Source of the DNA: Yoonia sp.
GTDB lineage: Bacteria > Pseudomonadota > Alphaproteobacteria > Rhodobacterales > Rhodobacteraceae
Reading direction: 5' to 3'
Length of the DNA: 64,000 bases
Assembly: GCA_029250945.1 (NCBI GenBank)
Contig: JAQXEG010000009.1
Span: 186,001-250,000 of the forward strand
Positions 62,738-64,000 of the stretch are shown here, piece by piece; positions within the stretch are counted from its first letter, which is position 1, and every line of letters starts with the position of its first letter. The notes beneath the pieces are model-generated. The model saw only the letters and a list, made by a program, of their open reading frames with translations. It was not told the DNA's origin and searched no databases. Both the position numbers and the translations under genes were made by a program.

Positions 62738-64000
62738 TGGCTGTTGAAATTCTGATGCCCGCCCTCTCCCCGACGATGGAAGAAGGCACGCTTGCCAAAT
62801 GGATGGTCAAAGAAGGTGACACCGTGTCATCCGGCGACATTCTGGCCGAGATTGAAACCGACAAAGCCACGATGGAATTCGAGGCCGTCGACGAAGGCGT
62901 GATGGGCAAGATCCTGATCGCTGAGGGCACCGAAGGCGTAAAAGTAAACACCGCCATCGCCATCATGGTCGAAGAAGGCGAAGACGTGCCTGATGCAGCG
63001 CCAGCCGCAAAGGCCGAAGCGCCTGAGGCCGTGCCGGAAAAAGCCCCCGCGGTCGCCGCACCCGCCGCGCCTGTGGCCGATACCACGCCCGATTGGGGTG
63101 ACGATGTCGAGGTGAAACAGACAACCGTCCGCGAGGCCCTGCGCGATGCGATGGCCGAAGAAATGCGCCGCGACGAAGACGTATTCCTGATGGGTGAAGA
63201 GGTTGGCGAATACCAAGGTGCCTATAAGATTTCACAAGGTCTGCTGGATGAATTCGGCGCCAAGCGCGTGATCGACACGCCAATCACCGAACACGGGTTT
63301 GCAGGGATTGCAACAGGCGCCGCCTTTGGCGGGCTAAAGCCGATTGTCGAATTCATGACGTTTAACTTCGCCATGCAAGCCATTGATCACATTATCAACT
63401 CTGCCGCTAAGACGCTGTATATGTCCGGTGGTCAGATGGGCGCGCCTATGGTGTTCCGTGGCCCGAACGGTGCCGCCGCCCGTGTGGGCGCGCAACACTC
63501 TCAAGACTACGCCGCGTGGTACATGCAAATTCCGGGCCTGAAGGTTGTGATGCCTTACTCCGCCTCCGATGCAAAAGGTCTGATGAAAACCGCGATCCGC
63601 GACCCGAACCCAGTTATCTTTCTTGAAAACGAAATCATGTACGGCAAATCCTTTGATGTGCCGGTCATGGATGATTTCACCATTCCCTTTGGGAAGGCCA
63701 AGATCGAGCGCGCGGGCGATGATGTGACAATCGTATCCTTTGGGATCGGGATGACGTATGCCCTGCAAGCCGCTGAAAAGCTTGCAGAAGACGGCATCAA
63801 CGCAGAGGTTATCAACCTGCGCACCTTGCGCCCGATGGACACCGAAACGATCCTTGCCTCTGTGCGCAAAACGAACCGCTGTGTGACAGTTGAAGAAGGC
63901 TGGCCGCAAGGCTCTGTTGGTGGCTATATCAGCTCCGTCATCATGCAAGAAGCGTTTGATTATCTTGATGCGCCCGTCATCACATGCACCGGCAAGGACG
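62737..64000 (+). CDS. pdhB: Pyruvate dehydrogenase E1 component, beta subunit with lipoyl domain (cut by window end)
   Basis: The first ~80 residues are a lipoyl domain ([19 protein letters not shown], lipoylated K43 in [12 protein letters not shown]), then an Ala/Pro-rich linker (about 85-120), then the E1-beta core ([56 protein letters not shown]). Fusion of the lipoyl domain to E1-beta is typical of alphaproteobacteria. The gene runs off the right edge after 421 codons, near TCTGKD. Confidence 0.96.
   Translation, partial: MAVEILMPALSPTMEEGTLAKWMVKEGDTVSSGDILAEIETDKATMEFEAVDEGVMGKILIAEGTEGVKVNTAIAIMVEEGEDVPDAAPAAKAEAPEAVPEKAPAVAAPAAPVADTTPDWGDDVEVKQTTVREALRDAMAEEMRRDEDVFLMGEEVGEYQGAYKISQGLLDEFGAKRVIDTPITEHGFAGIATGAAFGGLKPIVEFMTFNFAMQAIDHIINSAAKTLYMSGGQMGAPMVFRGPNGAAARVGAQHSQDYAAWYMQIPGLKVVMPYSASDAKGLMKTAIRDPNPVIFLENEIMYGKSFDVPVMDDFTIPFGKAKIERAGDDVTIVSFGIGMTYALQAAEKLAEDGINAEVINLRTLRPMDTETILASVRKTNRCVTVEEGWPQGSVGGYISSVIMQEAFDYLDAPVITCTGKD

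Overview
The window looks like chromosomal core sequence from a marine alphaproteobacterium of the roseobacter group (Rhodobacterales). Grounds: moderately GC-rich coding sequence; the gene strings rpmF-plsX-fabH-ihfA-merR and argS-SPOR-nagZ-scpA-scpB; an E1-beta pyruvate dehydrogenase with its own lipoyl domain; a cysteine-poor DksA; an Entner-Doudoroff edd-eda pair; a TRAP transporter with a long DctM; and an RNA methyltransferase next to a PIN protein, in an order known from Rhodobacter relatives. The genus cannot be fixed from the sequence alone. No insertion sequence, prophage or CRISPR array was seen. One tRNA, tRNA-Pro(GGG), is present.

Layout. 0-8.9 kb: ABC-F ATPase, OlsB-like acyltransferase, msrB, bamE, YceD, the rpmF-to-MerR lipid/IHF operon, tRNA-Pro and dcd. 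8.9-16.5 kb, minus strand: scpB, scpA, nagZ, a SPOR protein, argS, a wrecked cation/proton antiporter and dgt. 16.6-31 kb: Fe-S carrier, desaturase, exonuclease III, monooxygenase, dksA, a MoxR/VWA neighbourhood with a DUF2927 protein, two neighbouring frameshifted membrane-protein genes, peptidases, and the PIN/methyltransferase pair. 31-39.5 kb: edd-eda, glnE, YbaK, DUF2852, an interrupted RDD gene and bpt. 39.6-46.4 kb: a TRAP transporter operon divergent from a Cache-sensor two-component pair. 47.3-48.3 kb: an AT-rich patch with two decayed copies of one small gene. 48.5-51.1 kb: ilvBN behind a textbook attenuator (leader peptide plus terminator). 51.1-58.9 kb: broken EF-hand gene, a tight Rieske/nucleoside hydrolase/GNAT/SelO string, a DMT exporter, a broken DUF3179 gene and two cyclophilins. 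59-64 kb: pgk, class I aldolase, FtsB-like protein and pdhA-pdhB (cut by the window end).

How the genes fit together. Several genes belong to central carbon flow (edd, eda, pgk, aldolase, pdhAB, TRAP organic-acid uptake). Palindromic operator candidates lie in front of edd, the aldolase, pdhA and the TRAP/two-component divergon. The edd and aldolase sites are related to each other and resemble LacI-family operators such as that of CceR.

The most striking features are (1) the density of disrupted genes: seven or eight loci with frameshifts, stops or an internal deletion, in otherwise compact DNA; (2) the ilv attenuator; (3) a perfect 12-bp hairpin that puts the start codon of the RNA methyltransferase in its loop and its Shine-Dalgarno sequence in its stem; and (4) the shared palindromes. 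I did not find a clearly new multi-gene system; the MoxR/DUF2927/VWA and Rieske/SelO neighbourhoods are the least understood gene sets.
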